Below are positions 33,067 to 40,596 of a stretch of DNA of 64,000 bases, one piece after another; within the stretch, counting starts at the first letter, position 1, and every line of letters begins with the position of its first letter. The stretch covers positions 34,759 through 98,758 of the forward strand of contig CAZJRD010000006.1 in the NCBI GenBank assembly GCA_964548365.1, written 5' to 3'. Source of the DNA: B46-G9 sp964548365 (lineage in GTDB: Bacteria; Desulfobacterota; DSM-4660; Desulfatiglandales; Desulfatiglandaceae). The notes under the pieces were generated by a model. It was given only the letters and a program-made list of their open reading frames with translations. It did no database searches and was not told the origin of the DNA. A program made the position numbers and the translations under genes.

Positions 33067-33666
33067 CTAGGACGCTCCGCCCGGCGATATTTCAAACCAG
33101 TTTAACTCAAGGCACTGCCGCAGAAGCGTTCTTGCTCTGTACAGCATAACCCAGCAATTAGTCGCGGAGATATCCAATACCTTACAGATTTCTTCCGTGC
33201 TGAGGCCATCAATTTCACGAAGGACAAAGGCCTTTGCCACTCGTCTTGAGAGTTCTTCAAGGCAGGCATACAATGTTTTCAAAAACTCTTTTTGTTCAAA
33301 GAGCTTTTTCGGGCTGGTCTTCCATTTTTCCGGACCCTCTTTCCAGTGGCCTTTTCCATCAAAGAGTTGCCGGATGTTATCCCCCACTGTTTCAAAATGA
33401 TGTTTTTCTTCTCTGCTCTTTTTTCTGAAATGATCTAGTATCTTGTGCTTCAGGATGGAGGTGAGCCAGGTCTTTTCAGAGGAATGTCCCCGGAAGTTTT
33501 TCATGGAATGGAGAGCGGAAACGAAGGTCTCCTGTACCACATCTTCAGCCGCGTTTCTGTCCACAAGCCGTGTCAGGGCAAAGGCATAAAGATAATCGCC
33601 GTACTGGTCGACCCACAGCTTCGGGTCGAGGTCCTGAACTTCTTTCTCTTTTTTAGACTCGTTCAT
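33067..33666 (-). CDS. RNA polymerase sigma factor, ECF-like sigma-70 family
   Basis: A 199-residue sigma factor with regions 2 (YLYAFALTRLVDRNAAEDVVQETFVSAL, TWLTSILKHKILDHFRK) and 4 (LEELSRRVAKAFVLREIDGLSTEEICKVL...LYRARTLLRQCL). An insert of about 40 residues separates the two regions. With the zinc-binding anti-sigma gene directly behind it, the pair is a stress-responsive switch. The start at 33666 is by domain length; the longer frame (33876) runs into the neighbouring ferritin-like gene. Confidence 0.88.
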   Translation of the reverse strand: MNESKKEKEVQDLDPKLWVDQYGDYLYAFALTRLVDRNAAEDVVQETFVSALHSMKNFRGHSSEKTWLTSILKHKILDHFRKKSREEKHHFETVGDNIRQLFDGKGHWKEGPEKWKTSPKKLFEQKEFLKTLYACLEELSRRVAKAFVLREIDGLSTEEICKVLDISATNCWVMLYRARTLLRQCLELNWFEISPGGAS

Positions 33667-33718
33667 ACGGATCAGTTCACAGGAGCTGGATGCATTGATA
33701 AGTTGGCGCTCTACGGGG

Positions 33719-34192
33719 CTACATATCCTGCATGTACAGGCTCTCATACAAGGTTTCGAGTTTTGAAAGGTGACCTTCCTCGTCCTGTGCCAGCCGGGAG
33801 AACATCTTTTCCATGGGAGCGCCACCACATTGCCCTGCCATGGCTCGGTAGAAATCGACTGAGCGTTTTTCATCATGAATGGCGAAAACCATCACATCCT
33901 GATCATTTGCCGCATGATCAAGCGGTTTTTCTTCCAGGAGCAAGGTCAGGTTCATGCTCGGCCCATCCGTTTCACCTTTATCGTGCAGTTCAACCGTATC
34001 TTCAAAATAGGCCTTTTCAAGCGTATACTTGTGCTTTAATTCGTCAAGGGCAAGGTCTTTCAGAACATCCTTTGCAAGACGATCCTTGACCTTGAAGTAG
34101 AGATCTTTATAAGTAGTAAAACTTTGATCCTCCATCTCGATCGCTTTTTCAATTGCTACTTCGCGGGTGTAACAGACATCCTGTGTTTCCAT
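33719..34192 (-). CDS. Ferritin-like protein
   Basis: A 157-residue four-helix protein with E...ExxH-type ligand motifs (AIEMEDQSFTTYKDLY, ALDELKHKYTLE, AIHDEKRSVDFYRAM, AQDEEGHLSKLE). Likely a diiron peroxide-scavenging or iron-handling protein. GAGGAGAGAA precedes ATG. It is upstream of the sigma factor gene on the same strand. Confidence 0.85.
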   Translation of the reverse strand: METQDVCYTREVAIEKAIEMEDQSFTTYKDLYFKVKDRLAKDVLKDLALDELKHKYTLEKAYFEDTVELHDKGETDGPSMNLTLLLEEKPLDHAANDQDVMVFAIHDEKRSVDFYRAMAGQCGGAPMEKMFSRLAQDEEGHLSKLETLYESLYMQDM

Positions 34193-34291
34193 TCGTTTCT
34201 CTCCTCTAACGCTTTTCTCTTTTCATTTATCGCAGCAACACCTGTACCGCAGAACCTTCGTCAGGAAAATGAGGCCAAGTTTGATGGAATC

Positions 34292-34440
34292 GTAAAAAGT
34301 CCGTCCATGGACTTTTTACTGACGGAATCCGAAAAATGCGATTTTCGGACTCTTTGCAAATCAACAGGTTGCTTTGCACCCCATTGATTTGCGCGCCCCT
34401 CCATGGGCGCGCTGATGACTTCTTGCGAAGCCATCAAGTT
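34292..34440. repeat. Array of five consecutive hairpins (repeat R2)
   Basis: Five inverted repeats in a row. GTAAAAAGTCC/GGACTTTTTAC (34292-34302 / 34309-34319); TCCGAAAA/TTTTCGGA (34328-34349); GCAAATCAA/TTGATTTGC (34356-34392); GCGCGCCC/GGGCGCGC (about 34391-34412); and TGATGACTTC/GAAGCCATCA (about 34413-34436). It looks like a mobile or processed-RNA intergenic repeat. A shortened copy in reverse orientation lies at 39752-39806. Confidence 0.7.
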
Positions 34441-34494
34441 TTATCTATAACATCGGCAAGTCAGAAATTCTAGATTTTTTTGACCGGGGCCTGT

Positions 34495-34689
34495 TCAAGA
34501 TAGCGAAACCTTGTGGTTTTTGGAACTACTTATTTTTATCTTACGTCCACTCTTATTTCGATATTTGGCTTGCCGGACATCCACCACAATCACATCCGGA
34601 TTGCCCAGCATTTTCCTCAGGGTTTCCTTTTTCATCCTCGGCACAGAAGCACAACCGTATATCGTTCCAAGGCCTATCATTATCGACAC
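34495..34689 (-). pseudogene. Truncated rhodanese-like lipoprotein
   Basis: A 64-codon frame. A lipoprotein-type signal (hydrophobic VALFVSIMIGLGTIYG followed by Cys) leads to KKETLRKMLGNPDVIVVDVRQ, which closely matches the Sec rhodanese at 42752 (KESLKSLLGNPDVIVLDVR). After that the similarity ends and the frame closes, with no catalytic loop. The signal continues upstream in frame without ATG (GTG 34689 falls inside it). It is best read as a decayed third member of the rhodanese set. Confidence 0.6.
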
Positions 34690-34951
34690 AAAGAGGGCGA
34701 CTCTTTTTGTAACAGGTTTTATCGTTATCCTTCCCTCTTGACTCCAGCAGAAGCAAATCCCTCTGATTTCACCCCTGAGCTCCCATAGATTGACAAGGGG
34801 CCTTGTTTCTGCGACATTATAGGAAAGTCGATGATGCGAGTCAAAGAGAAAGACGGCACGTCAACACGAAAGCACGCTGCTTTTCGAATCGCTCATCCAG
34901 GATGTTTTGCTAAACCCTACACCGTCATATACAGTTGACAAGGAGATTGTC

Positions 34952-35146
34952 ATGAAAGTAAGAATTGATGAGGAACTTTGTATGGGAGACAGAAATTGCA
35001 ATCACCTTTGCCCTGAGGTCTTTCAGTATGATGAGGACCAACTGGTTTCCAGGATCCTCCTTGACGAAATACCGGAGAAATACCAGGACCTGGTGAGACA
35101 GGCCGCGAGGGAATGTGCGCCCGGCGCCATCATCGTTGAAGAGTAA
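34952..35146 (+). CDS. Single-cluster ferredoxin (Asp-ligand type)
   Basis: A 64-residue ferredoxin. The cluster motif CMGDRNCNHLCPEVF has the spacing C-x2-D-x2-C-x3-C-P, in which aspartate replaces one cysteine, as in archaeal-type [4Fe-4S]/[3Fe-4S] ferredoxins. A distal cysteine (RECAPGAI) completes the set. AAGGAG precedes ATG. Located 83 bp upstream of iorA, it is the likely electron acceptor of indolepyruvate oxidoreductase. Confidence 0.9.
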   Translation: MKVRIDEELCMGDRNCNHLCPEVFQYDEDQLVSRILLDEIPEKYQDLVRQAARECAPGAIIVEE

Positions 35147-35229
35147 TTAGGACCACTCAGGTGGATAGGCTGAGGGTGGAAGGCTAACAGGGGGAAAAAT
35201 GCCTTCTGTTTGCCGGAGGGGAGGAGCCC

Positions 35230-37110
35230 ATGAAAAGACTTGGAGATATTCTACTGCAGGAAAAGCCTTTCTCCGAAATAGTCATGGGGAATACGGCCCT
35301 TGTCCGTGCTATGATAGAGGCCGGTACACGGGTGGTCACCTCCTATCCGGGCTCTCCCACCCCGGAAATCGCTGCGGCCATCAAGAGTATCCCTGGGGAA
35401 AAGAGGCCATTCTATTTTGAATTTTCCACGAATGAAAAAGTAGCCACGGAAGTGGCATATGGCGCTGCGCTCAACGGCCATCTCTCCACCGTATTTTTCA
35501 AAAGTGTCGGTCTCAATGTAGCCTCTGATACCTTTGTCCAGCTCAATCTTATGAACATTATCGGCGGCATGGTGATCATCCTTGGTGATGATCCGGGTGC
35601 TAATTCCTCTCAGAATGAACAGGACAATCGCCATTACGCACGGATGAGTTACACCCCTGTGCTGGAACCGGCAAGTCCATCGGAAGCCTACGTCTATTAC
35701 AGGGAGGCAGCGAAGCTCTCCCGGGAAAAAAGGATGCCCGTTATCGTCCGCCTTTCCACCCATGTATGCCATGCCAAGGAAAAGGTGTCCTTCCAGGAAT
35801 GGCATCCCAGCCACGCAGACGACACACCGAGATTCAACTCCGCAAACGGCCCGTACATCCCCCTTACCAAGGAAGTCTTTCCCATGAAGCGGAGGGCGCT
35901 CCAGAGACTCCGGGAAGTGGAGATGTTTGCAGAATCTCCTTCAATGTGCGACTTGCTCGACAACGGGAACAAGGGACGGGGCTTGATCACCTTCGGGCTG
36001 CCGTTCCTCTCCCTTAGGGACGTGCTTGAGCGCGCCCATGCAAAGCCGGATATTCTGAAGCTGGGCGTGGTTTATCCCATCCCTCGAAACCGGGTGATCG
36101 CATTTCTGCGCGAACACGAGGAAATCAAGATTCTCGAGGAACTGGACGACGTGATGGAAAGGGAGATCAAGGCCTTGGCCTATGATGAAAAGCTTTCCAC
36201 CAGGATTATTGGTAAAACCGACCCTGAAGATTGGATTGGAGAATACACGCCGGATAAAGTCCTTGATATCATGGAAAAAACCTGGCCGGATCTCCTGCCT
36301 CGGCGCAACGTTCCGGATAAAGGCCTGCCTTCCGTACCCAACCGCCCTGCCCAGATGTGTCCCGGATGCGGGCATAGGAGCGCTTTCCATGCCATCCGGA
36401 AGGCTCTGAAAGACGAATACATCACCGTTGCGGATATCGGGTGCCACACTCTCGGCTTTCTCCCTCCCTACCAGGTAGGTGAAATCCTCATGTGCATGGG
36501 AGCATCTACGGGGATTGGCTCGGGGCTTTCTCTGTTCAACCAGTCGAGAAAAGTAATTGCTTTCCTGGGAGATTCCACGTTTTTCCATGCCGGGTTGCCG
36601 GGGGTTGTCAACGCTGTTTTCAACCAGCATAATCTCACTCTCATCGTCATGGAAAACGGCACCACTGCCATGACGGGACACCAGGATCATGCGGCTTCCG
36701 GCAGGAACTTCAATGAGCCGACGGAGAAGATTCCCATCCGTCAGGTGCTGGAAGGCCTTGGCGTAGAACATATTTATGAAACGGATACTTATGCCCAGAG
36801 AGAGCTGACCGATCTCGTCAAAAAGGCAATTGCTGATGAGCATTTCAGCGTGGTCATTGCAAAACATCCCTGCATGCTGAAATTCACCAGAGAACAGCAG
36901 AGACAACCTGGATACCGGAGAAGAAGCGTGGAAATCGACCAGCCCCGATGTGAACAATTGCATGTGTGCGTGGAGCAATTCGCCTGTCCCTCTTTCCAGC
37001 GAAAACCGGATGGAACGATCGAGGTAAGCAAAGACTTATGTATTGGAGACGGATCGTGCATCCAGGTATGCCCGACCGGCGCAATTCCAAAACCAGCGGT
37101 ACCATCATAG
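35230..37110 (+). CDS. iorA: Indolepyruvate ferredoxin oxidoreductase, alpha subunit
   Basis: A 626-residue thiamine-diphosphate enzyme subunit. N-terminal pyrimidine-binding domain (SYPGSPTPEIAAAI, STNEKVATEVAYGAAL), C-terminal TPP domain (CPGCGHRSAFHAI, FLGDSTFFHAGLPGVVNAV), and a ferredoxin-like tail. In the second cluster motif of the tail, CIGDGSCIQVCP again has Asp in place of one Cys. It oxidatively decarboxylates aryl pyruvates from aromatic amino acids to aryl-acetyl-CoA, reducing ferredoxin. Forms an operon with ferredoxin and iorB. Confidence 0.93.
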   Translation: MKRLGDILLQEKPFSEIVMGNTALVRAMIEAGTRVVTSYPGSPTPEIAAAIKSIPGEKRPFYFEFSTNEKVATEVAYGAALNGHLSTVFFKSVGLNVASDTFVQLNLMNIIGGMVIILGDDPGANSSQNEQDNRHYARMSYTPVLEPASPSEAYVYYREAAKLSREKRMPVIVRLSTHVCHAKEKVSFQEWHPSHADDTPRFNSANGPYIPLTKEVFPMKRRALQRLREVEMFAESPSMCDLLDNGNKGRGLITFGLPFLSLRDVLERAHAKPDILKLGVVYPIPRNRVIAFLREHEEIKILEELDDVMEREIKALAYDEKLSTRIIGKTDPEDWIGEYTPDKVLDIMEKTWPDLLPRRNVPDKGLPSVPNRPAQMCPGCGHRSAFHAIRKALKDEYITVADIGCHTLGFLPPYQVGEILMCMGASTGIGSGLSLFNQSRKVIAFLGDSTFFHAGLPGVVNAVFNQHNLTLIVMENGTTAMTGHQDHAASGRNFNEPTEKIPIRQVLEGLGVEHIYETDTYAQRELTDLVKKAIADEHFSVVIAKHPCMLKFTREQQRQPGYRRRSVEIDQPRCEQLHVCVEQFACPSFQRKPDGTIEVSKDLCIGDGSCIQVCPTGAIPKPAVPS

Positions 37111-37128
37111 GCCATAACAGGGGGGATA

Positions 37129-37734
37129 ATGGAAAACCTGAATGTCTATCTTGCCGGTGTCGGCGGCCAAGGGATCGGTCTCCTCACGGAGGTGATAATG
37201 AGGGCCGCTGATCACGCGGGGCTTAAGGTCAAGGGAGTGGATACCCATGGACTTGCCCAGCGGGGAGGAGTCGTCATCTCCCAGCTCCGCATAGGGGGTA
37301 AAGTCTTTTCGCCCCTCATTCCCCAGGGAGAAGCAGATGTGGTCATCGCCCTTGAACGCCATGAAGCCCTGCGCGCCATGAATGGCTTCCTGAAGGACGG
37401 TGGCACGTTGGTCTATTACAATACGGTGTGGCAGCCCCTCGAAGTTCGGCTCAACAAGACGCCGGAGGTCACTGAAGAGACAATCGCCGATGAATGTCGA
37501 AGACGCCGCATAAAGGAAGTCAAGGCTTTCAAGCAGGAGCTCAAGGACAGCCGTATGCAAAATACAGTCGTTCTGGCGGCCCTGGACCGCCACAGAATCA
37601 TCCCCGGTATCAAGACGGATCAGTACCTTCGCGCCATGGGAGACCTGATGGAGGGGCAGAAACTGGAAAGCAATATAGAAATCTTCACAAATAACGGGAA
37701 ATTTCATCCCAATTCTAAAGGCCCCGGCAGATGA
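37129..37734 (+). CDS. iorB: Indolepyruvate ferredoxin oxidoreductase, beta subunit
   Basis: A 201-residue gamma-type domain subunit (VYLAGVGGQGIGLLTEVI, THGLAQRGGVVISQLRIG, VVIALERHEALRAM). It pairs with IorA; the gene starts 18 bp after the iorA stop. Full length for the family. Confidence 0.92.
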   Translation: MENLNVYLAGVGGQGIGLLTEVIMRAADHAGLKVKGVDTHGLAQRGGVVISQLRIGGKVFSPLIPQGEADVVIALERHEALRAMNGFLKDGGTLVYYNTVWQPLEVRLNKTPEVTEETIADECRRRRIKEVKAFKQELKDSRMQNTVVLAALDRHRIIPGIKTDQYLRAMGDLMEGQKLESNIEIFTNNGKFHPNSKGPGR

Positions 37735-37875
37735 GAACCGTTTTCGAATTCTCAAGATGCTTCTGGGCCATGACCTCTGTGTGGGTGCCCTGGCAAACCA
37801 CCCCCCTTCCCATTTATTGAACAACCCATTAACCAATGCATACAGAAAGCTGAAATATCTCGGGAGGAGTAGCCC

Positions 37876-38069
37876 ATGAAAGTGAAAATCGAAGAAGAGC
37901 TTTGCATGGGGAACGCGAACGGTGATCACCTTTGCCCGAGGTTTTTCAGTAGAATGAAGACCAGTTGTTCTCCAGAGCCCTTCTGGACGAAATGCCGGAA
38001 AAATACCAGGACCTGGTGAGAGAGGCGGCGAGGGAATGTGCGCCCGGTGCCATCATCATTGAAGACTAA
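37876..38069 (+). pseudogene. Decayed duplicate of the ferredoxin gene
   Basis: 194 bp that align over the full length with the ferredoxin gene at 34952-35146 (195 bp). A single-base deletion at the CP of the cluster motif shifts the frame, a TAG replaces the tyrosine codon after VFQ, and the second cluster cysteine codon is changed (NCNH to NGDH). The 3' half (KYQDLVREAARECAPGAIIIED in the restored frame, in two parts) stays very similar. The duplication therefore brackets iorAB on both sides. Confidence 0.88.
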
Positions 38070-38135
38070 TTGGCCGCAATCAGCTGTAGTTAAGGCACAA
38101 AAAAGCTGACTGCATGTGCATCACAAGAAAACCTT

Positions 38136-38182
38136 TGACAATTCAATGAAATGATATATTGTACCAACCAGTCGGTTTAGTG
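38136..38182 (+). promoter_or_regulatory. Promoter and TetR-type operator
   Basis: TTGACA at 38136-38141 and an AT-rich -10 near 38158-38163 precede ACCAACCAGTCGGTTT (about 38162-38177), a GACT-centred palindrome of the kind bound by AcrR/TetR regulators. It sits just before the TetR ribosome site, implying autorepression. Confidence 0.5.
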
Positions 38183-38191
38183 AGGAGGCAA

Positions 38192-38779
38192 ATGGACACC
38201 AAGACCAAAGGTGAGATTACTCGCACCAAGGTGATCGAAACAGCAAGATGGCTGGTAAATAAGAAGGGCTTCAGCAACACCAGTATCAACGATATCATCG
38301 AAACTACCGGGGTTAAGAAAGGAAATCTCTATTTTCATTTTTCAAGCAAGGAAGAACTCGGGCAGGCCATTCTGAGGGATGCTGCGGACGATTTCTTTCA
38401 GTTTTTATCAGACTCTTTCCAAGGCGAAAAGCCCTTGGAAAAACTCTCCTCTTTTTTTGATGCTGTGCTTGAAAAACACCGAAAAACAAACTTCATAGGT
38501 GGGTGTATTTTTGGCAACACGGCTCTGGAAATGAGTGATCGTAACCCGAAGTTTTCAAGCCTCATTAGGAATGTCTTCGACACGTGGGTGGATAAAATAG
38601 TCAGTCTTCTGACTGAGGCTCAGCAGACCGAAGAGCTGGGCTCAGAGATCTCTCCTCGTTTGCTCGCAAAACAGATTGTCGCCTCTATTGAGGGAGGAAT
38701 TATGATGGCCAGGTTAAGCAAAAATGAGGACGATCTTAAAGACTGCCTGGATTCCCTGCGTGCCCTGTTGGGAATGTAA
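38192..38779 (+). CDS. TetR/AcrR-family transcriptional regulator
   Basis: A 195-residue repressor. The N-terminal helix-turn-helix is VIETARWLVNKKGFSNTSINDIIETTGVKKGNLYFHFSSKEEL, here cited in outline; the ligand-binding domain follows with GGCIFGNTALEMS. ATG 38192 is chosen for GAGGAGG upstream. A palindrome in the promoter suggests autoregulation. Candidate targets are the small cysteine protein and Sec-OsmC genes downstream; unproven. Confidence 0.88.
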   Translation: MDTKTKGEITRTKVIETARWLVNKKGFSNTSINDIIETTGVKKGNLYFHFSSKEELGQAILRDAADDFFQFLSDSFQGEKPLEKLSSFFDAVLEKHRKTNFIGGCIFGNTALEMSDRNPKFSSLIRNVFDTWVDKIVSLLTEAQQTEELGSEISPRLLAKQIVASIEGGIMMARLSKNEDDLKDCLDSLRALLGM

Positions 38780-38791
38780 CACTTAAAAAAT

Positions 38792-38945
38792 GCAATTAGC
38801 GGTTAGCCGTTAGCTATTAGTCAAATAATATCAATTTGTTACTATTCAATAGCATTGCATCAAGAAATCGGGCTTCTATATAGGAAGAAACCATTCAAAT
38901 GTTTGAATTCTTTAAGCTAACGGCTAATACCTAAAAGCTAACTGC
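38792..38945. repeat. 154-bp element bounded by inverted repeats
   Basis: TTAGCCGTTAGCT (38803-38815) and AGCTAACGGCTAA (38915-38927) are a perfect 13-bp inverted repeat. The flanks extend the similarity with TTAGC/GCTAA units. The interior is AT-rich and noncoding. Looks like a MITE-like or hairpin repeat; a GTTAGCTAAC unit also occurs at 23879-23888 upstream of the glycosidase gene end. Confidence 0.55.
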
Positions 38946-39038
38946 AGCTTTTAGGTGATAAACAAATCACATATCTGATTTTATTTGTGAGGTGGGATTC
39001 GAATAAAACCTATTCCAAGAGGAAGGAGGTGAAAGACT

Positions 39039-39161
39039 ATGGCAAAATGTGGAATCTGCGGCGGCGAAGCTCCCAAGCAACCGTGCATTACTGAAGACAG
39101 CAAGTGTGATCTGTGTGGCAGGAAAGTGGCCCTTAAGGAAGAAAAAGAGGGAAAGGAATAA
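39039..39161 (+). CDS. 40-residue zinc-ribbon-like peptide
   Basis: A short gene with AAGGAGGTG before ATG. The product is MAKCGICGGEAPKQPC, then CDLCGRKVALKEEKEGKE. Two CxxC pairs suggest a zinc knuckle. Length is 40 residues. The strong ribosome site and metal-binding pattern support it as real. It lies between the TetR gene and Sec-OsmC. Function unknown. Confidence 0.6.
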   Translation: MAKCGICGGEAPKQPCITEDSKCDLCGRKVALKEEKEGKE

Positions 39162-39281
39162 GCTCATTTGCATAACTTCTAGCCGGTGAGGGCTTGAGAA
39201 TGGATGTAAGTCCATTCTTGAGCGCTCGCTCGTTTCAAACAATATCTGACTGCAAACGATCCAAAACAAAAGGAGGCAAAA

Positions 39282-39755
39282 ATGACAGTAGCACACACCA
39301 GTCATATTCGAATCGAAAAGCACGAAGGCCCGCACCGCACAGCCCATGTGGAGGACTTTGCCGAGCCCATCCACTTCGGCATCCATGGCGGTATCAAGCA
39401 TTTTTACCAGGAGAAGTACGGACGGGAGATCAGCGGGCCCGAATACCCGGCCACACTGGATCACGTCATCGCGGGCGTCGGGGGTTGACTGACCGGCACC
39501 CTAGGTGCCGCACTGGAGGTGCGGGGCATACAGTCGGCCGAAAATCTGGTCGCGGAGGTGGAAGGAGATATCGAAGATGTGGACGATGTCCTGAAAATAA
39601 CGAACATCCGTATCCGGTACCGTTTCAAAATTCCCGCGGGAACGAGGGAAAAGGCCGACCGCGTCCTGGCGGTGTACGCGGAGAAATGCCCGGCCTATCA
39701 GACAGTGAAAGACTGCATCAGGTGTACCTGGGAAGCGGTGATGGAGGAATTTTGA
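39282..39755 (+). CDS. OsmC-family selenoprotein
   Basis: Read through TGA 39486-39488, this is a 157-residue OsmC/YhfA-like protein. The N-terminal strand domain runs to YPATLDHVIAGVGG, Sec69 follows, then LTGTLGAALEVRGI. OsmC proteins have a reactive cysteine exactly here (GG-C-LTGTL). The second conserved cysteine region is CPAYQTVKDCI. OsmC/Ohr proteins reduce organic hydroperoxides using thiols. Downstream hairpins fit a SECIS. AAAGGAGG precedes ATG. The stop lies inside the shortened R2 repeat. Confidence 0.87.
39495..39524 (+). promoter_or_regulatory. SECIS region of the OsmC selenoprotein
   Basis: Two overlapping hairpins: GGCACC-CTA-GGTGCC (39495-39509) and CCGCAC-TGGAG-GTGCGG (39508-39524). 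They share two bases, so only one can form at full length. The second, 19 nt after UGA, is the better SECIS candidate. Confidence 0.5.
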
Positions 39756-39806
39756 TGACTTCACAAAAAATGCCAACAACGTGCCCATCGATGGACTTTT
39801 TACTTA
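39752..39806 (-). repeat. Shortened, inverted copy of repeat R2
   Basis: Has the two end motifs of the 34292-34440 array (GTAAAAAGTCCAT and GAAGTCATCA on the minus strand), with only about 28 bp between them. It overlaps the end of the OsmC gene. Confidence 0.5.
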
Positions 39807-39818
39807 AGGAGCAAGAAA

Positions 39819-40537
39819 ATGAGCCAACTATTTAAGAAGACAAAAATTAATAATATTGCGCTGGCAAACCGTTTTGAACGATCTGCAACGCGGGAAGGAA
39901 TGGCCGATGAAGATGGGAGTGTTACTCCGAAATTAATTAAGACCATGACAGACCTTGCCAAAGGCGGCGTTGGCATGATTATTACAAGCCATGCCTATGT
40001 TCAGCCTGAGGGTCAGGCTTCTCCCTGGCAGCTTGGAATTTATAAAGATGAATTAGTTCCAGGGCTTAGAGAAATGACAGGAGACTTAAAGATATTCAAA
40101 AACTTGTTTCTGATTTTGCTGATGCTGCTAAAAGGGCTAAAGATGCCGATTTTGATGGTGTAGAGATTCATAGTGCACATGGCTATCTTTTAAGCCAATT
40201 TCTTTCTCCAATATTTAATAAGCGCAGTGACGAATACGGCGGAGCCATACAGAACAGGGCAAGAATCCATCTTGAAATTTAGCAGAAAATTGATATTCCC
40301 TTAATACTGGTTGGTGGAATGAGGTCTTTCGAAGTTGCTGAACAAATGGTGGATAAGGGCATAGTAGATTACATATCCATGAGCCGTCCATTGATCAGAG
40401 AACCAGACTTGATTAAACGCTGGGAGTCAGGAGACTTACGCAAGGCTGAATGCAAATCTGATAATCAATGTTTTTCTCCTGCAATGCAGGGCAAAGGTGT
40501 ATATTGTATAAGCAGAGAACGCGAGCAAGCAGATTAA
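39819..40537 (+). pseudogene. Decayed NADH:flavin oxidoreductase (old yellow enzyme)
   Basis: The parts are recognisable: MSQLFKKTKINNIALANRF...ATREGMADEDG at the start, then in another frame DFDGVEIHSAHGYLLSQFLSPIFNKR (FMN/substrate His-x-x-His region), then IPLILVGGMRSFEVAEQMV...DYISMSRPLIREPDL. There is a frame change near 40100, a missing segment of about 50 codons there, and a TAG plus another missing segment near 40280. Total length is 719 bp versus about 1.1 kb for a complete gene. It is visibly more AT-rich than its neighbours. Confidence 0.8.
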
Positions 40538-40596
40538 TCGGTTTTTGAATGAAATCCCAAAATGGGGCAAACTTCCAACTTGAGAAAGGAAAAGAC

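Noticed and set aside
34801..34951. Promoter from TTGACA at 34936 for the ferredoxin gene
   Set aside because: The hexamer lies directly before the ribosome site, too close to the start codon to serve as its -35.
35941..36978. 345-codon minus-strand frame opposite iorA
   Set aside because: Shadow of a well-defined TPP enzyme; no motif of its own.
37920..37960. TAG in the second ferredoxin as pyrrolysine
   Set aside because: A frameshift precedes it and a cluster cysteine is lost; simple decay explains all three changes.
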